From positions 1 to 64,000 of the forward strand of contig NZ_ATVX01000004.1 in assembly GCF_000420945.1 (NCBI RefSeq): a stretch of 64,000 bases of DNA, written 5' to 3'. Positions 1-9,479 of this stretch are shown in pieces. Positions within the stretch are counted from its first letter, which is position 1, and each line of letters opens with the position of its first letter. This DNA comes from Butyrivibrio sp. VCB2006 (GTDB lineage Bacteria; Bacillota; Clostridia; Lachnospirales; Lachnospiraceae). The notes below the pieces were generated by a model. The model was not told the DNA's origin. It did not search any database and saw only the letters and a program-made list of their open reading frames with translations. Position numbers and translations under genes: made by a program.

Positions 1-1170
1 TGCAAGCTTTGTTGCTTTATCCTGAGCATCCTTTAATTCCTTGGCTGCCTGCTGGCCATCTGCAATAATCTGCTTCTTGTCTTCTGCAAGCTTTGCTGCC
101 TTATCCTGAGCATCCTTTAATTCCTTGGCTGCCTTTTCTCCAGCATCCTTAGCATCCTTGAGTCTCTGTAACTCGTCAGCTGCATTATCAGCCTCTGTCT
201 TAGCATCCTCTGCTGCCTTTTTCTTGCCTTCTACATCAAGATCTTTAGCTGCTTCAGCATTGTCTTTTGCAATATTAAGAGCATCTGTTGCTGCCTTAAG
301 ATCTTCTTTAAGCTTAGCTGCATTATCTCTGGCAGCTTTAAGATCATCTTCAGCCTTTTTAACATCTCCGTTTGTAGTCTCTATTGCTGAAAGGTACTTC
401 TCCTGTGCCTCGTTAGCCTCTCTAAGAGCTTTCTCGTATGCTTCCTTCTTATCAGAATAATCCTTCTGAGCTTCTGTAAGACTTTCGTTAGCTTCTTTAA
501 CTACAGCCTCAGCCTCTGCGTATGCTGAATCTGCTTCTTTCTGAGTCTTTGCATTAGCAATTTTCTCATTTGCTTCTGTTATCTTCTCTGAAACCTCATT
601 AAAAGCTTCGCTTGCCTGTTTAGCAGCCACATCAACTGTCTCTTTCTTGTCAAGCGCATTAACAGCATCATTTCTAACATCCTGAGTATCAGCGATGCTC
701 TGAACTTCCTTATTTAAGAGCTTAACATCATCTTTGATTACATCTACATCGCTAGCAAGAGCTGATGCATCATCTGTAATAGCCTCTGTGTTGTCGTTAT
801 ATATTTCCTTTAAATCAGGGTTAGTTACAACGTCAGAAGATTCTTCTTCAGAAGCTGATTCCTCAGAAGTTGATCCTTCAGATGAAGCAAATGCAGAATC
901 GATTGTCTCGATGTTTGTGTTGATATCATTAACTGCTTCAGATACGCTATCTTTTTCCTTGTTGATAGAATCATCAAATGACTGCTCTGCACTTTCAACC
1001 TTCTCTACATCTGTAGGTTCTGCACTGACAATACCATCGCCCTGAGCACCATTAACAAGGTTATTACCCTCATCTGCTGCCAAAGCAGTTACAGGTTGAA
1101 GAGCCATGCTTGCGCTGATTCCGATTGCAATTGCGTTTACGAGTTGCTTGTTCATAAGTTTCTTTTTCAT
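1..1170 (-). CDS. Exported Ala/Lys/Glu-rich coiled-coil protein (partial, C-terminus beyond window)
   Basis: The frame is open from an ATG at 1168-1170 to the window edge, giving 390 residues of a longer protein. The N-terminus is a signal peptide: Lys-rich start, hydrophobic stretch AIAIGISASMALQP, then a probable cut after ALA. An acidic Ser/Glu segment follows (about residues 90-120), and from about residue 150 the sequence is heptad-like coiled coil rich in Ala, Lys, Glu and Asp. The signal peptide is almost identical to that of the neighbour at 1456-5901, so the two are tandem paralogs. A GAGGG ribosome-binding site lies 11 nt upstream. The likely role is a long surface or wall-associated fibrous protein. 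No enzymatic domain is visible, and the anchor cannot be seen because the end is missing. Confidence 0.8.
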   Translation of the reverse strand, partial: MKKKLMNKQLVNAIAIGISASMALQPVTALAADEGNNLVNGAQGDGIVSAEPTDVEKVESAEQSFDDSINKEKDSVSEAVNDINTNIETIDSAFASSEGSTSEESASEEESSDVVTNPDLKEIYNDNTEAITDDASALASDVDVIKDDVKLLNKEVQSIADTQDVRNDAVNALDKKETVDVAAKQASEAFNEVSEKITEANEKIANAKTQKEADSAYAEAEAVVKEANESLTEAQKDYSDKKEAYEKALREANEAQEKYLSAIETTNGDVKKAEDDLKAARDNAAKLKEDLKAATDALNIAKDNAEAAKDLDVEGKKKAAEDAKTEADNAADELQRLKDAKDAGEKAAKELKDAQDKAAKLAEDKKQIIADGQQAAKELKDAQDKATKLA

Positions 1171-1308
1171 GTTACACATATCCCTCTTTTATTTTTTATT
1201 TCTTGTCACACACATTTGGGTCTTATAAAACGACCGATAATATTTATATCAAAAAGCAAATCATAAACATAATCATATTGAATATTATTTTTGTAGTTAT
1301 GATTTATT

Positions 1309-1332
1309 TGTATGATTGTATGATTGTATGAT
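1309..1332. repeat. Three perfect tandem copies of an 8-bp unit
   Basis: The octamer TGTATGAT occurs three times head to tail in the AT-rich gap between the two coiled-coil genes, about 140-165 bp upstream of the left gene. Short tandem units like this can change copy number by slippage. No function is shown. The rest of 1171-1455 holds only a terminator and AT-rich sequence. Confidence 0.7.
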
Positions 1333-1370
1333 TATTATATCGTTTCCATAATCCTGTAAATCGAAGGAAA

Positions 1371-1403
1371 AAGGGTGGGTTCCGGTTAGTGGAACCCACC
1401 CTT
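1371..1403 (-). terminator. Intrinsic terminator after the 1481-residue coiled-coil gene
   Basis: A 13-bp perfect stem (1371-1383 with 1391-1403) with a 7-nt loop is followed on the minus strand by TTTCC. It sits about 50 nt after the stop at 1456 and separates the two paralogous coiled-coil genes. Confidence 0.85.
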
Positions 1404-1455
1404 TGTAAGGAATAGGGGGATACTTATATGATGCGTTTTAAGCTCTCATCATTTT

Positions 1456-4400
1456 TTACTTTGTTGATTCTGAATTCTCAGCCTTAATGTTCTTTCTTCT
1501 AAGGTACTCTTCTGTTGATACACCTGCGATTGCTGCAAGGATTACGATTATCCACCATGGGAAGGACTTCTGTGTCTCATCCACCGGCATTGCTGCCTTT
1601 GCTGTATCTTCGTCTTCGATGGTTGCAACTGACTTCTTAGTGTTGTCCTTATTCTCCGGAGTCTTATCCTTGGTTGAAGCTACCTTGATATCATCTTCTG
1701 TTTCGTTTGTTTCTTCTACCTGTCTGCCTGCGCCATTTCCTGTGCGTATTCTCTGCTCTCCGAGAACTGCTCCGCCCTGGTTTGCATCTGCTACTTCATT
1801 TGCTATTGCATTAGATGCTACCTGTACAGGTGCTGTGATATCATATGTTCCGGCTGATGCTACTTCTTCAATTACTACGTAGCCTTCATCCTGTCCACCT
1901 TCAGAAGCTTCATCATTCTGATTCTCATTCTCCTGATCGATGCGGTCCTGTTTCTCATCAAGGATTTCTTTTGCATCTACAAGTTCTTCTGTTGCTTCGT
2001 CAAGGTCTTTCTGTGCCTGTTCGATTTCTTCCTTAGCTTCCTTGATCTTAGCTGCAAGTTCTTCTATTTTAGCTGCAAATTCAGCTTTATCAATGATGTT
2101 ATTTGCTACAAGAGTCTTAAGAGCTGATTCAAGAGCTGCCAGCTTCTTCTGAGCTGCTATAACAGCTTCTGCTGCCTTTCCTGCCTTTTCACTAAGCTCA
2201 TCGTATGCCTTGCGAGCTTCCTTGAAAGCTTCCTTAGCCTTAGATTCTGCATTAGCAAGATCTTTTTCTGCCTCAAGTTTCTTAGCTTTTGCCTTCTTGA
2301 TATCTTCAGCTGCTTTATTTGCCTTCTTCTCAGCTGCTATCTTGTCCTTTTCTGCCTTCTTGCCCTTTTCTTGTGCTGCCTTAGCTTCTGCCTTTGCAAT
2401 ATTTGCTTTAACTTCTGCTGCTATCTTATCTTCTCTTGCCTTCTTTGCCTTAGCTATTGCTGCTGCTTCAGCTGCCTTTGCCTCTCTTTCAGCCTTTTCT
2501 GCTGCTTTCTTTTCTGCATCTGCCTCTTTTGCCTTTGCTTCAGCTGCCTTCTTAGCTTCTTCTGCTTCTTTTGCTGCCTTCTGAGCTGCTAGCTTTTCTG
2601 CCTGGCCATCCTGTCCCTTCTTCTCAGCTGCCTTCTTATCATCTTCTGCCTTCTGAGCCTTTTTCTGCGCATTCTTCAGATCTTCTGCTGCTTTCTTTGC
2701 CTTAGCTTCAGCTGCCTTCTTATCTTTTTCTGCTTTTTCTATCTTCTTCTGAGCAGCTACAAGATCCTTGTCAGCCTTATTAGCGTCAGCTTCTGCCTTC
2801 TTCATATCTTTTTCAGCCTGCTCTGCCTTCTGACCTGCTGCCTTAAGTTCTTCAGCTGCCTCATTAGCTTTGCTTTCAGCTGCTTTCTTGTCTTCTTCTG
2901 CCTGATTTGCCTTAGCCTCTGCTGCTGCTAAATCTCCCTCAGCCTCTTTTGCCTTTGCTTCTGCTGCCTGCTTTTCTTCCTCAGCCTGACTTGCCTTGGT
3001 CTGGGCTGCTGCTAAATCTTCTTCAGCCTCTTTTGCCTTTGCTTCTGCTGCTGCCTTCTCATTTGCTCCAGCCTGTCCCTTTGCTTCTGCTGCTGCCTTT
3101 TCTCCCTCAGCCTCTCTTGCCTTAGCCTGTGCTGCTGCCTTCTCTGCTTCAGCTTCCTGTGCCTTTGTATTTGCTGCTAAAAGAGCTGCCTCTGCTTCCT
3201 GAGCTTTCTTGTTAGCTGCTGCAAGTTCTGCTGCTGCTTCGTTTGCCTTAGCTACTGCATCTTCATAAGCCTTCTTGGCTGCTGCTGCATCTGCTACTGC
3301 CTGAGAGTTAGCTGCCTGCCATTCTTCAAGAGCCTTCTGAGCATTAGCTGCTGCCTGATCTGCTGCTATCTTGGCTGCATCTGCATCTGCCTTAGCCTGT
3401 GCTGCTGCTTCAGCTGCTTCACGAGCCTGTGCTGTATCTGCTGTGTACTGGTCATGCTCAGCATCGTTGTACCAGTTCTGGTAGAATACTACCTTGCTAA
3501 GATTTGTGCTAGTTGCGGATCCCTTTTCAACAATACCCAAATCATATGTATTTTTGTACTGGCTGGAACTTGTTATATAGTTGCCCTTAGAATCCAGTGT
3601 AGTAAAGTTATAGTAAGTGGTCTTTCCGGTCTTTTTGTTATAGACCTGAATATAATTCTTCTTCCAATTTAAGTGTGTTACCAGATCGCTAATCACAAGA
3701 TCTTTTTCAGGATCTATAGACTTATCCTGTGAGTATACATAATATCTGATAAGGTTCTGTGCAATTTCTGTATTGATAGAAAGAGTACGATTCTTATGAA
3801 GATCTTCTTCAATATTCTCTCTAAGATCTTCGATCTGCTGATATCCTGCGTACTGTTTCTGTGCTTCTTCAAGAGCTTTATTTGCTTCTGTAACTGCACT
3901 TGCTGCATCTATAGCTGCCTGATCCGCAAGTCCCTTAGCTTCGTTTGCTTCATTTATCTTGCCTGCCAGCTCATTAAGAGTAGCATTTGCGTTATCACTT
4001 GCTTGCTTAAGAGCTTCGAGGTCACCAACTTCTCCAGCCTTCTTTTCTGCTGCTTCCTTCTCTGCTGTTGCTTCATCTATCAACTGATTAGCTGCTGAAA
4101 TCTCTGCTGCTGCCTGATCAGCCTTCTCCTGTGCTGCTGCTATTTCTGAATTTGCCTGACCTTCCTTGGAAATAGCATTTGCAAGCTCTGTAGCTGCTTC
4201 TTTTTCTTTCTTATCTGCATTTTCATATTCAGTCTTAGCATCTGCTGCCTTCTGCTCTGCATTTGCCTTATCTGTAACTGCCTCACCAGCCTTTGTCACA
4301 GCGTTGGCAAGCTCTGTAGCTGCATCGCCAGCCTTCTGATTAGCTGCTGTTATATCTGCCTGAGCCTGTTTTGCATTATTCTCAGCAGTGGTCTTGTCTG

Positions 4401-5901
4401 CAGTTGCTTCTTTAGCCTTCTTTTCTGCATTTTCTTTATCTGTAGCTGCTTCTTTAGCCTTCTTCTCTGCTGCTTCTTTTGCTGCTGCAGCCTCTGCTAC
4501 CTTCTTTTCTGCCTCTGCCTTATCCTTGAGTCCTGCTGATCCTCTGGATATCGCATCCTGTAATTCTCTCTCTGCATCAGCTGCCATCTTGTTGGCTGCT
4601 GCTATTTCTCTTTTGGCTTCTTCTGCCTTCTTATTTGCATCTTTTAATTCTTTGTCTGCATCTTTAATCTTATTCTCTGCTGCCTTCTTATCTTCCTCAG
4701 CCTTTCTAGCCTTAGCTTCTGCTGCCTTCTTTTCTGCTGCCGCCTCGTCAGCCTTCTTCTCTGCTGCCTTCTTGTCTTCTTTTGCCTTGTTTTCTTTTGC
4801 TACAGCTGCCTTATACTCTGCATCAGCTTCCTGTTCTCTCTGCTCTGCTGCTGCCTTAGCTGCTGCTGCCTCGCCTGCCTTCTTCTCTGCTGTTGCCTTT
4901 TCTGTTACTGCTTCATTAGCTCTTCTCTCTGCATCTTTCTTATCACGTTCTGCATCTCTGGCATCCTTTTCTGCATTCTTCTTATCCTGCTCTGCTGCAG
5001 CTGCCTTTGCATTTGCAAGGCCTTCGAGAACCTTCTGGTATCCGGCTTCCTGCATTTCAAGATTCTTTGCTGCATCATTTGTAAGATGAGAAAGATCTTC
5101 TGCTGCCATCTTGGCCTTTTCAAGATTCTTTCTTGCTGCTTCTATATCAGCACCTGTCTCTTTAAGTGCTTTTTCATAAGCTGCCTGTGCATCTGCCTCT
5201 GCCTTAACAGCTTCGTTATATTCTTTTTCTTTTTCTTCGTAGTCAAGTTTAGCCTGTTCAACAGCTGCCTTAGCTGTTTCTACGTTGGCTTCAGCTGTCT
5301 TAACAAGAGCGTTAGCTGCATCTATGTCTGCCTGTGTGTTAGCATTTACAGCTGCTGCCTTAGCTGCTGATACTTCGTTGTTAACTGCAGAAACTTCATT
5401 GTTTACGTTTTCTGCGATACTCTGGATCTCGGCTGCCTTGTTCTCTACGTTTTCCTTTGCAGTTTCTACTGTTTCCTGTGTAGTTGTAATATTCGCAACG
5501 TCTTCCTTTATTTCAGGAGCGTTCTTCTGATCAACCTTATCAACGTTCTTGTCAACGCCTGCTACAGCTGCACCGATAATAGTATTACCGATATTGCTTA
5601 TTGGTTGTACTTCAACTTCTACGTGTCCGGCTTCTATTGTTACGCTGTCATTTTCTTTTGCATCTTTAAAAGCCTCTACTACTTCATCAGCTGCCTGCGC
5701 TGCAGTATCAACTGCGTTATCAAATTCAACCTGAGCTGCTTCCTGATCTACTGAATTATCTTCCTTTGTTTCCTTAATTGGTTCAGGTGTAAGCTCTTCG
5801 CCTTCTGTTGCCAGAACTGTCATAGGCTGAAGTGCCATGCTTGCACTGATGCCTATTGCGATTGCCTTTACTAAATTCTTGTTAAATAAATTCTTTCTCA
5901 T
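1456..5901 (-). CDS. Large exported coiled-coil surface protein, 1481 aa
   Basis: A Sec signal peptide (residues 1 to about 32, cut after VLA) is followed by very long Ala/Lys/Glu/Asp coiled coil in two blocks, roughly residues 130-695 and 820-1350. Much of it has a 14-residue period (two heptads) of the type AEEDKKAAEAKAKE. A non-coiled insert rich in Tyr, Thr and Asn lies between the blocks at about residues 697-820. A low-complexity acidic segment and a C-terminal membrane span (WWIIVILAAIAGV) with a basic tail end the protein; no LPxTG motif is seen, so it is probably a membrane-anchored fibre that crosses the wall. Base composition is biased by GCT and AAG codons. The promoter was not identified. 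Function unknown; structural or adhesin-like roles are inference. Confidence 0.85.
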   Translation of the reverse strand: MRKNLFNKNLVKAIAIGISASMALQPMTVLATEGEELTPEPIKETKEDNSVDQEAAQVEFDNAVDTAAQAADEVVEAFKDAKENDSVTIEAGHVEVEVQPISNIGNTIIGAAVAGVDKNVDKVDQKNAPEIKEDVANITTTQETVETAKENVENKAAEIQSIAENVNNEVSAVNNEVSAAKAAAVNANTQADIDAANALVKTAEANVETAKAAVEQAKLDYEEKEKEYNEAVKAEADAQAAYEKALKETGADIEAARKNLEKAKMAAEDLSHLTNDAAKNLEMQEAGYQKVLEGLANAKAAAAEQDKKNAEKDARDAERDKKDAERRANEAVTEKATAEKKAGEAAAAKAAAEQREQEADAEYKAAVAKENKAKEDKKAAEKKADEAAAEKKAAEAKARKAEEDKKAAENKIKDADKELKDANKKAEEAKREIAAANKMAADAERELQDAISRGSAGLKDKAEAEKKVAEAAAAKEAAEKKAKEAATDKENAEKKAKEATADKTTAENNAKQAQADITAANQKAGDAATELANAVTKAGEAVTDKANAEQKAADAKTEYENADKKEKEAATELANAISKEGQANSEIAAAQEKADQAAAEISAANQLIDEATAEKEAAEKKAGEVGDLEALKQASDNANATLNELAGKINEANEAKGLADQAAIDAASAVTEANKALEEAQKQYAGYQQIEDLRENIEEDLHKNRTLSINTEIAQNLIRYYVYSQDKSIDPEKDLVISDLVTHLNWKKNYIQVYNKKTGKTTYYNFTTLDSKGNYITSSSQYKNTYDLGIVEKGSATSTNLSKVVFYQNWYNDAEHDQYTADTAQAREAAEAAAQAKADADAAKIAADQAAANAQKALEEWQAANSQAVADAAAAKKAYEDAVAKANEAAAELAAANKKAQEAEAALLAANTKAQEAEAEKAAAQAKAREAEGEKAAAEAKGQAGANEKAAAEAKAKEAEEDLAAAQTKASQAEEEKQAAEAKAKEAEGDLAAAEAKANQAEEDKKAAESKANEAAEELKAAGQKAEQAEKDMKKAEADANKADKDLVAAQKKIEKAEKDKKAAEAKAKKAAEDLKNAQKKAQKAEDDKKAAEKKGQDGQAEKLAAQKAAKEAEEAKKAAEAKAKEADAEKKAAEKAEREAKAAEAAAIAKAKKAREDKIAAEVKANIAKAEAKAAQEKGKKAEKDKIAAEKKANKAAEDIKKAKAKKLEAEKDLANAESKAKEAFKEARKAYDELSEKAGKAAEAVIAAQKKLAALESALKTLVANNIIDKAEFAAKIEELAAKIKEAKEEIEQAQKDLDEATEELVDAKEILDEKQDRIDQENENQNDEASEGGQDEGYVVIEEVASAGTYDITAPVQVASNAIANEVADANQGGAVLGEQRIRTGNGAGRQVEETNETEDDIKVASTKDKTPENKDNTKKSVATIEDEDTAKAAMPVDETQKSFPWWIIVILAAIAGVSTEEYLRRKNIKAENSESTK

Positions 5902-6077
5902 ATCATATCCCTCTCATTCCGAAAATAATAAGTATTTCCTGTTCCTTGAAACTGTTATACACTCGTCAAAATCATATTTATAATCATAAAAAACCAAAAT
6001 TTTGTTTGTTAATATTCGTTTAATGATAGGTTTAGAACTGTTTATTTTTACTTTATAATTCAAGGCAATAAAAAAAG

Positions 6078-6102
6078 GCCTCTTGTCCAGTAAACAAGAG
6101 GC
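6078..6102 (-). terminator. Terminator of the rimP-ribF operon
   Basis: A 9-bp stem (GCCTCTTGT with ACAAGAGGC, 7-nt loop) is followed on the minus strand by seven T residues. It lies 12 nt after the ribF stop and ends the long translation operon. Confidence 0.9.
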
Positions 6103-6114
6103 TTTTCAGCACTT

Positions 6115-7017
6115 TTAACACATCGCTATATCTTTTTCCATCTGAGCTTTTAATTGCTCAACATTATCAAATTTCATTTCAGGGCGTCTAAATTCAAGGA
6201 GTCTGACCTCAATAGTCTTGCCATAAACGTCTTCGTCAAAATCATAAATGTAGGTCTCAACGCCAACCTGATTATCGTTGGAAACAGTTGGTTTACGGCC
6301 AATATTGGTCATTCCCTTGTAGGTCTGTCCATCAATAATTACCAAGCTGCTATACACACCAAAAGGTGGAAGGAGTTTACCTACGGGAGGCAGAATATTG
6401 ACTGTAGGAATTCCAATGGTATGACCAAGATGCTTGCCATGCTCTACAATTCCCATGATGCTGTAGTCACTGCCAAGAAGTCTCTTTGCCATAGGAATTT
6501 CGCCATCAGCTATCTGATTTCTTACTCTTGTAGAAGAAACCTCCTGCCCATCAAGCATAACCTTGTCAATCAGGCAGAGTTCAAAGCCCAGTTCCTTACT
6601 CATATTGCGTAGAAGGTACTGATCTCCTCTTCCCTTGTTGCCAAAAGAAACATCGGTTCCGGCAGCAATATAGTCAGCCTTAAGGTCTTCAACCAGGATT
6701 GTCTTGACGAAGACCTCCGGCGGAGTTGCTGCAGTCTGAGCATTTAAAGGAAATTCAACAAGAATATCTATTCCCATTTCCTCGAAGGCATTTCTCTTTT
6801 CATTACGGGTAAAGAGCTGCTTAACAGGATGTCCAACAAAGAACTCCTCAGGAGATGGCTCGAAGGTGAAAACTGTTGCCTTAAGGCCATCCTGCTTCTG
6901 ATCAAGAATGTATTTAAGAAGCTTTTTGTGTCCTAAATGAATTCCGTCGAATTTGCCTATTGCTATGGCGGTTTTGTCATTTATATTAAGTTCGTCTAGT
7001 CGTGTTATTATCTGCAT
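6115..7017 (-). CDS. ribF: Bifunctional riboflavin kinase / FAD synthetase
   Basis: The 300-residue product has the usual RibF layout. The N-terminal nucleotidyltransferase half shows GKFDGIHLGHK (the family's GxFDGxHxGH signature) near residues 22-32 and STRVRNQI near 160. The C-terminal riboflavin kinase half has GHTIGIPTVN near residue 200 and a conserved region ending with YIYDFDEDVYGK. It converts riboflavin to FMN and then FAD in the cytosol. It is the last gene of the long minus-strand operon, 38 nt after truB, which is the common truB-ribF order in Firmicutes. Length and start fit the family. Confidence 0.95.
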   Translation of the reverse strand: MQIITRLDELNINDKTAIAIGKFDGIHLGHKKLLKYILDQKQDGLKATVFTFEPSPEEFFVGHPVKQLFTRNEKRNAFEEMGIDILVEFPLNAQTAATPPEVFVKTILVEDLKADYIAAGTDVSFGNKGRGDQYLLRNMSKELGFELCLIDKVMLDGQEVSSTRVRNQIADGEIPMAKRLLGSDYSIMGIVEHGKHLGHTIGIPTVNILPPVGKLLPPFGVYSSLVIIDGQTYKGMTNIGRKPTVSNDNQVGVETYIYDFDEDVYGKTIEVRLLEFRRPEMKFDNVEQLKAQMEKDIAMC

Positions 7018-7055
7018 AGTTTATCTTCTTACTTGTCTGTAGCTATCGGTTGGTG

Positions 7056-8015
7056 TTAATTCTTTTCAAAAAAGAACTTGTCCACCTTGAACTGTCTGAT
7101 CTTCGCGTCGTATTTGTATATTCCAAAGAAGGTTTCATCCTCAGCATATACCCGGACCATATTTCCGTCCTTAAACATTTCTTTTGAAAAATCTGTATCA
7201 TTAACGCCATCAGGATCTTCATTTATTACATTATCCTTGCGGAAGCTGTTACCGTTCTCAAGAAGAGCTCTGCAGCTGTCCTTAACATGGATTTTATCAA
7301 GGTCTTTAAAAATGTATTCCGGAGACTGGATAATGCTATCTAAGGTTCCGTTGTCTCTCATTTCTTCTACCTGAGAGAGCTTAACTGCAGTATCGAGAGC
7401 AAATGCACCTACTCTTGTGCGCATAAGGTTCTGCATAGCAGCTCCGCAGCCAAGTCGAAGTCCAATGTCATTGCAAAGAGTTCTGATATAAGTTCCCTTT
7501 GAACACTTAACTTCCATAACGAAGGTATGATCTTTTTCCAGGTTGCTGTCATCAAGAATTGTAATGGCTCCGATGTTGACCTTACGAGGCTTACGCTCAA
7601 CTTCTATACCTTCTCTTGCAAGCTCATAGAGTTTTTTACCATTCTGTTTGATGGCTGAATACATAGGTGGAATCTGGTCATACTCGCCAACAAAGGCCTG
7701 CACGGCCTCATGAAGCTCAGCTCTTGTTACATTAACTTCTGCTTCCTCAAGGATTGTTCCTGACATATCCTGAGTATCAGTAGTTACGCCAAGTTTACAA
7801 ACTGCTATGTACTCTTTGTCGTGGTCAGTAAGCATCTCAACCAGCTTGGTTCCTGTTCCAAGGCATACTACAAGCACACCTGTGGCATCAGGATCAAGAG
7901 TTCCTGTGTGACCAATTTTCTTTTGATGGAGGATACCACGAAGCTTAGCCACCACGTCATTGGAGGTAAAGCCCTGTTCCTTGTATATATTTATAAGACC
8001 GTTATATTTGTTCAT
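7056..8015 (-). CDS. truB: tRNA pseudouridine-55 synthase
   Basis: The 319-residue protein matches TruB: GFTSNDVVAKLR near the start, then HTGTLDPDATGVL with the catalytic Asp near residue 43, and YEL and KCSKGTYIRTLC further on. It makes pseudouridine 55 in the T-loop of most tRNAs. It lies between an nrnA-like gene and ribF in the translation operon. The start ATG gives MNKYNGLINIYKEQG, the normal TruB N-terminus. The C-terminal end has a small PUA-like region (GNMVRVYAEDETFFGIY). Confidence 0.95.
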   Translation of the reverse strand: MNKYNGLINIYKEQGFTSNDVVAKLRGILHQKKIGHTGTLDPDATGVLVVCLGTGTKLVEMLTDHDKEYIAVCKLGVTTDTQDMSGTILEEAEVNVTRAELHEAVQAFVGEYDQIPPMYSAIKQNGKKLYELAREGIEVERKPRKVNIGAITILDDSNLEKDHTFVMEVKCSKGTYIRTLCNDIGLRLGCGAAMQNLMRTRVGAFALDTAVKLSQVEEMRDNGTLDSIIQSPEYIFKDLDKIHVKDSCRALLENGNSFRKDNVINEDPDGVNDTDFSKEMFKDGNMVRVYAEDETFFGIYKYDAKIRQFKVDKFFFEKN

Positions 8016-8069
8016 ATGTCGTCCCAGTTAATAATAGCCGCAAGACTGGCAATCCTGCGGCTATAATAT

Positions 8070-9026
8070 TTATTTCTTTTCGTCATACTGCTGCTGAATG
8101 TAGTTGGTAATGCTGTTGATTGCATCATGTGCAGTTCCGTTAAGAGTGCATCCTGATGCTCTTACGTGACCACCACCGCCAAGGAGCTTAGCAACCTTGG
8201 ATACATCGATATTGCCATTACTACGAAGGCTTACTCTGTACAGCATTGGCTCATCCTCGTACATGAAAATAGCTACGTCTGTGCCAATAGTGAACATAAG
8301 CTGATTAACAATTCCGTCAAGGTCATTACCGTTAACACCATAGAAATCCATTGTCTGTCTGGATACTACAGAAGCGATAACCTTACCGTCCATAAGTGTA
8401 ATACTCTCAAGAAGTGCTCTTCCAAGAATCTGGTTCTGTGTATAGGTCTTTTCGTAAAAGACATGGTCTATAAGCCATGTGAAATCAAAACCGTAGGAAG
8501 TAAGCTTACCGGCAATCTCATAGGTCTTAGGAGATGTGCTGTTATATTTGAACACACCTGTATCAGTTACCATACCTGTGTAAAGAGCCTGTGCAATTTC
8601 TTTATCAATCTTAGCTTCATCCATTACATTATATGCAAGTTCACAAGCTGAGCTTGAAGTAGGAACGATATAAGTAACATCACCGGTTCCAGGGTTACTG
8701 ATGTGATGGTCAATGTTGATAGTCTTCTTGGCAGCATCAAAAAACTTCTCTGCGCCGCCGGTTCTGCCCTTCTCACAGTCAATGCAGATGAAAAGATCAA
8801 AACTCTCAACATCAGTTGTAAATGTGTGATTGATCTTGTCAGCATCCTGGATAAACAAGAATTCATCAGGGATATCCTCAAGGAAAACCTCTGCCTTAAT
8901 TTCAGGATAGTTCTTTTTAAGGTAAAGATATAATCCCATTGTAGATCCGATACAATCTCCGTCCGGTCTTACATGTCCGCAAATACCTACTGTTTTTACA
9001 CCATTTAAATGCTCATCAAGCTTCAT
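8070..9026 (-). CDS. nrnA: DHH/DHHA1 phosphoesterase, NrnA-like (oligoribonuclease / pAp phosphatase)
   Basis: About 318 residues. DHH motif I (HVRPDGDCIGS), the diagnostic NIDHH motif in the middle and GGGGHVRASGC in the DHHA1 domain are all present. Family members degrade short RNAs and 3'-phosphoadenosine 5'-phosphate. The ATG at 9024-9026 was preferred over the upstream TTG at 9035 because an AAAGG site sits nine bases before it. The gene follows rbfA closely and precedes truB, the usual rbfA-nrnA-truB order in Clostridia. The biochemical split between nanoRNase and pAp phosphatase cannot be decided from sequence. Confidence 0.9.
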   Translation of the reverse strand: MKLDEHLNGVKTVGICGHVRPDGDCIGSTMGLYLYLKKNYPEIKAEVFLEDIPDEFLFIQDADKINHTFTTDVESFDLFICIDCEKGRTGGAEKFFDAAKKTINIDHHISNPGTGDVTYIVPTSSSACELAYNVMDEAKIDKEIAQALYTGMVTDTGVFKYNSTSPKTYEIAGKLTSYGFDFTWLIDHVFYEKTYTQNQILGRALLESITLMDGKVIASVVSRQTMDFYGVNGNDLDGIVNQLMFTIGTDVAIFMYEDEPMLYRVSLRSNGNIDVSKVAKLLGGGGHVRASGCTLNGTAHDAINSITNYIQQQYDEKK

Positions 9027-9041
9027 CAATAACAACCTTTC

Positions 9042-9467
9042 TTATTCTTCATCCTCTGATTCCTCATCGAAATCAGTTTCTTCTATTTCTTCGCCGCGAG
9101 CAACTCTAGCCGCATTGTCTTTAGCTGCAACTTCATCAATCTTCTTGGACATATTGATGGCGTACTCAATTGAATCATCCATGATAAATCTGATCTCAGG
9201 AGTGTATCTCATATTGAGCTCTTTGGCCAAAGTACTGCGAACATAACCTGCTGCGCTCTTAAGACCCTCAGCAGTTCTTGCTCTGTCCTCGTCGTCACCC
9301 ATTACAGTTACCCAGACTTTACATGTCTTAAGGTCCGGAGCAACCTCAACGTCCATAACAGAAGTCATGGGGCTGATTCTGGGATCTTTGCTGTAACGGA
9401 GAGCTTCTGAAATAACCTTCATAACCTCGCCGTTGATTCTTTTATTCTTATTGCTATTCTTTCTCAT
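9042..9467 (-). CDS. rbfA: Ribosome-binding factor A
   Basis: 141 residues. The N-terminal region RINGEVMKVISEALRYSKDPRI and the later VEVAPDLKTCKVWVTV are typical of RbfA, a small KH-like protein that helps 30S maturation. The C-terminus carries an acidic tail. Its GGAGG ribosome-binding site (9475-9479) directly abuts the end of a structured intergenic repeat that fills the space after infB, so translation of rbfA may be influenced by folding of that element. Confidence 0.95.
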   Translation of the reverse strand: MRKNSNKNKRINGEVMKVISEALRYSKDPRISPMTSVMDVEVAPDLKTCKVWVTVMGDDEDRARTAEGLKSAAGYVRSTLAKELNMRYTPEIRFIMDDSIEYAINMSKKIDEVAAKDNAARVARGEEIEETDFDEESEDEE

Positions 9468-9479
9468 TTTTTTACCTCC

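Noticed and set aside
2210-5089. Long plus-strand frames opposite the coiled-coil gene
   Set aside because: They are Ser/Ala/Phe-rich mirrors of the repetitive minus-strand codons, without start signals.
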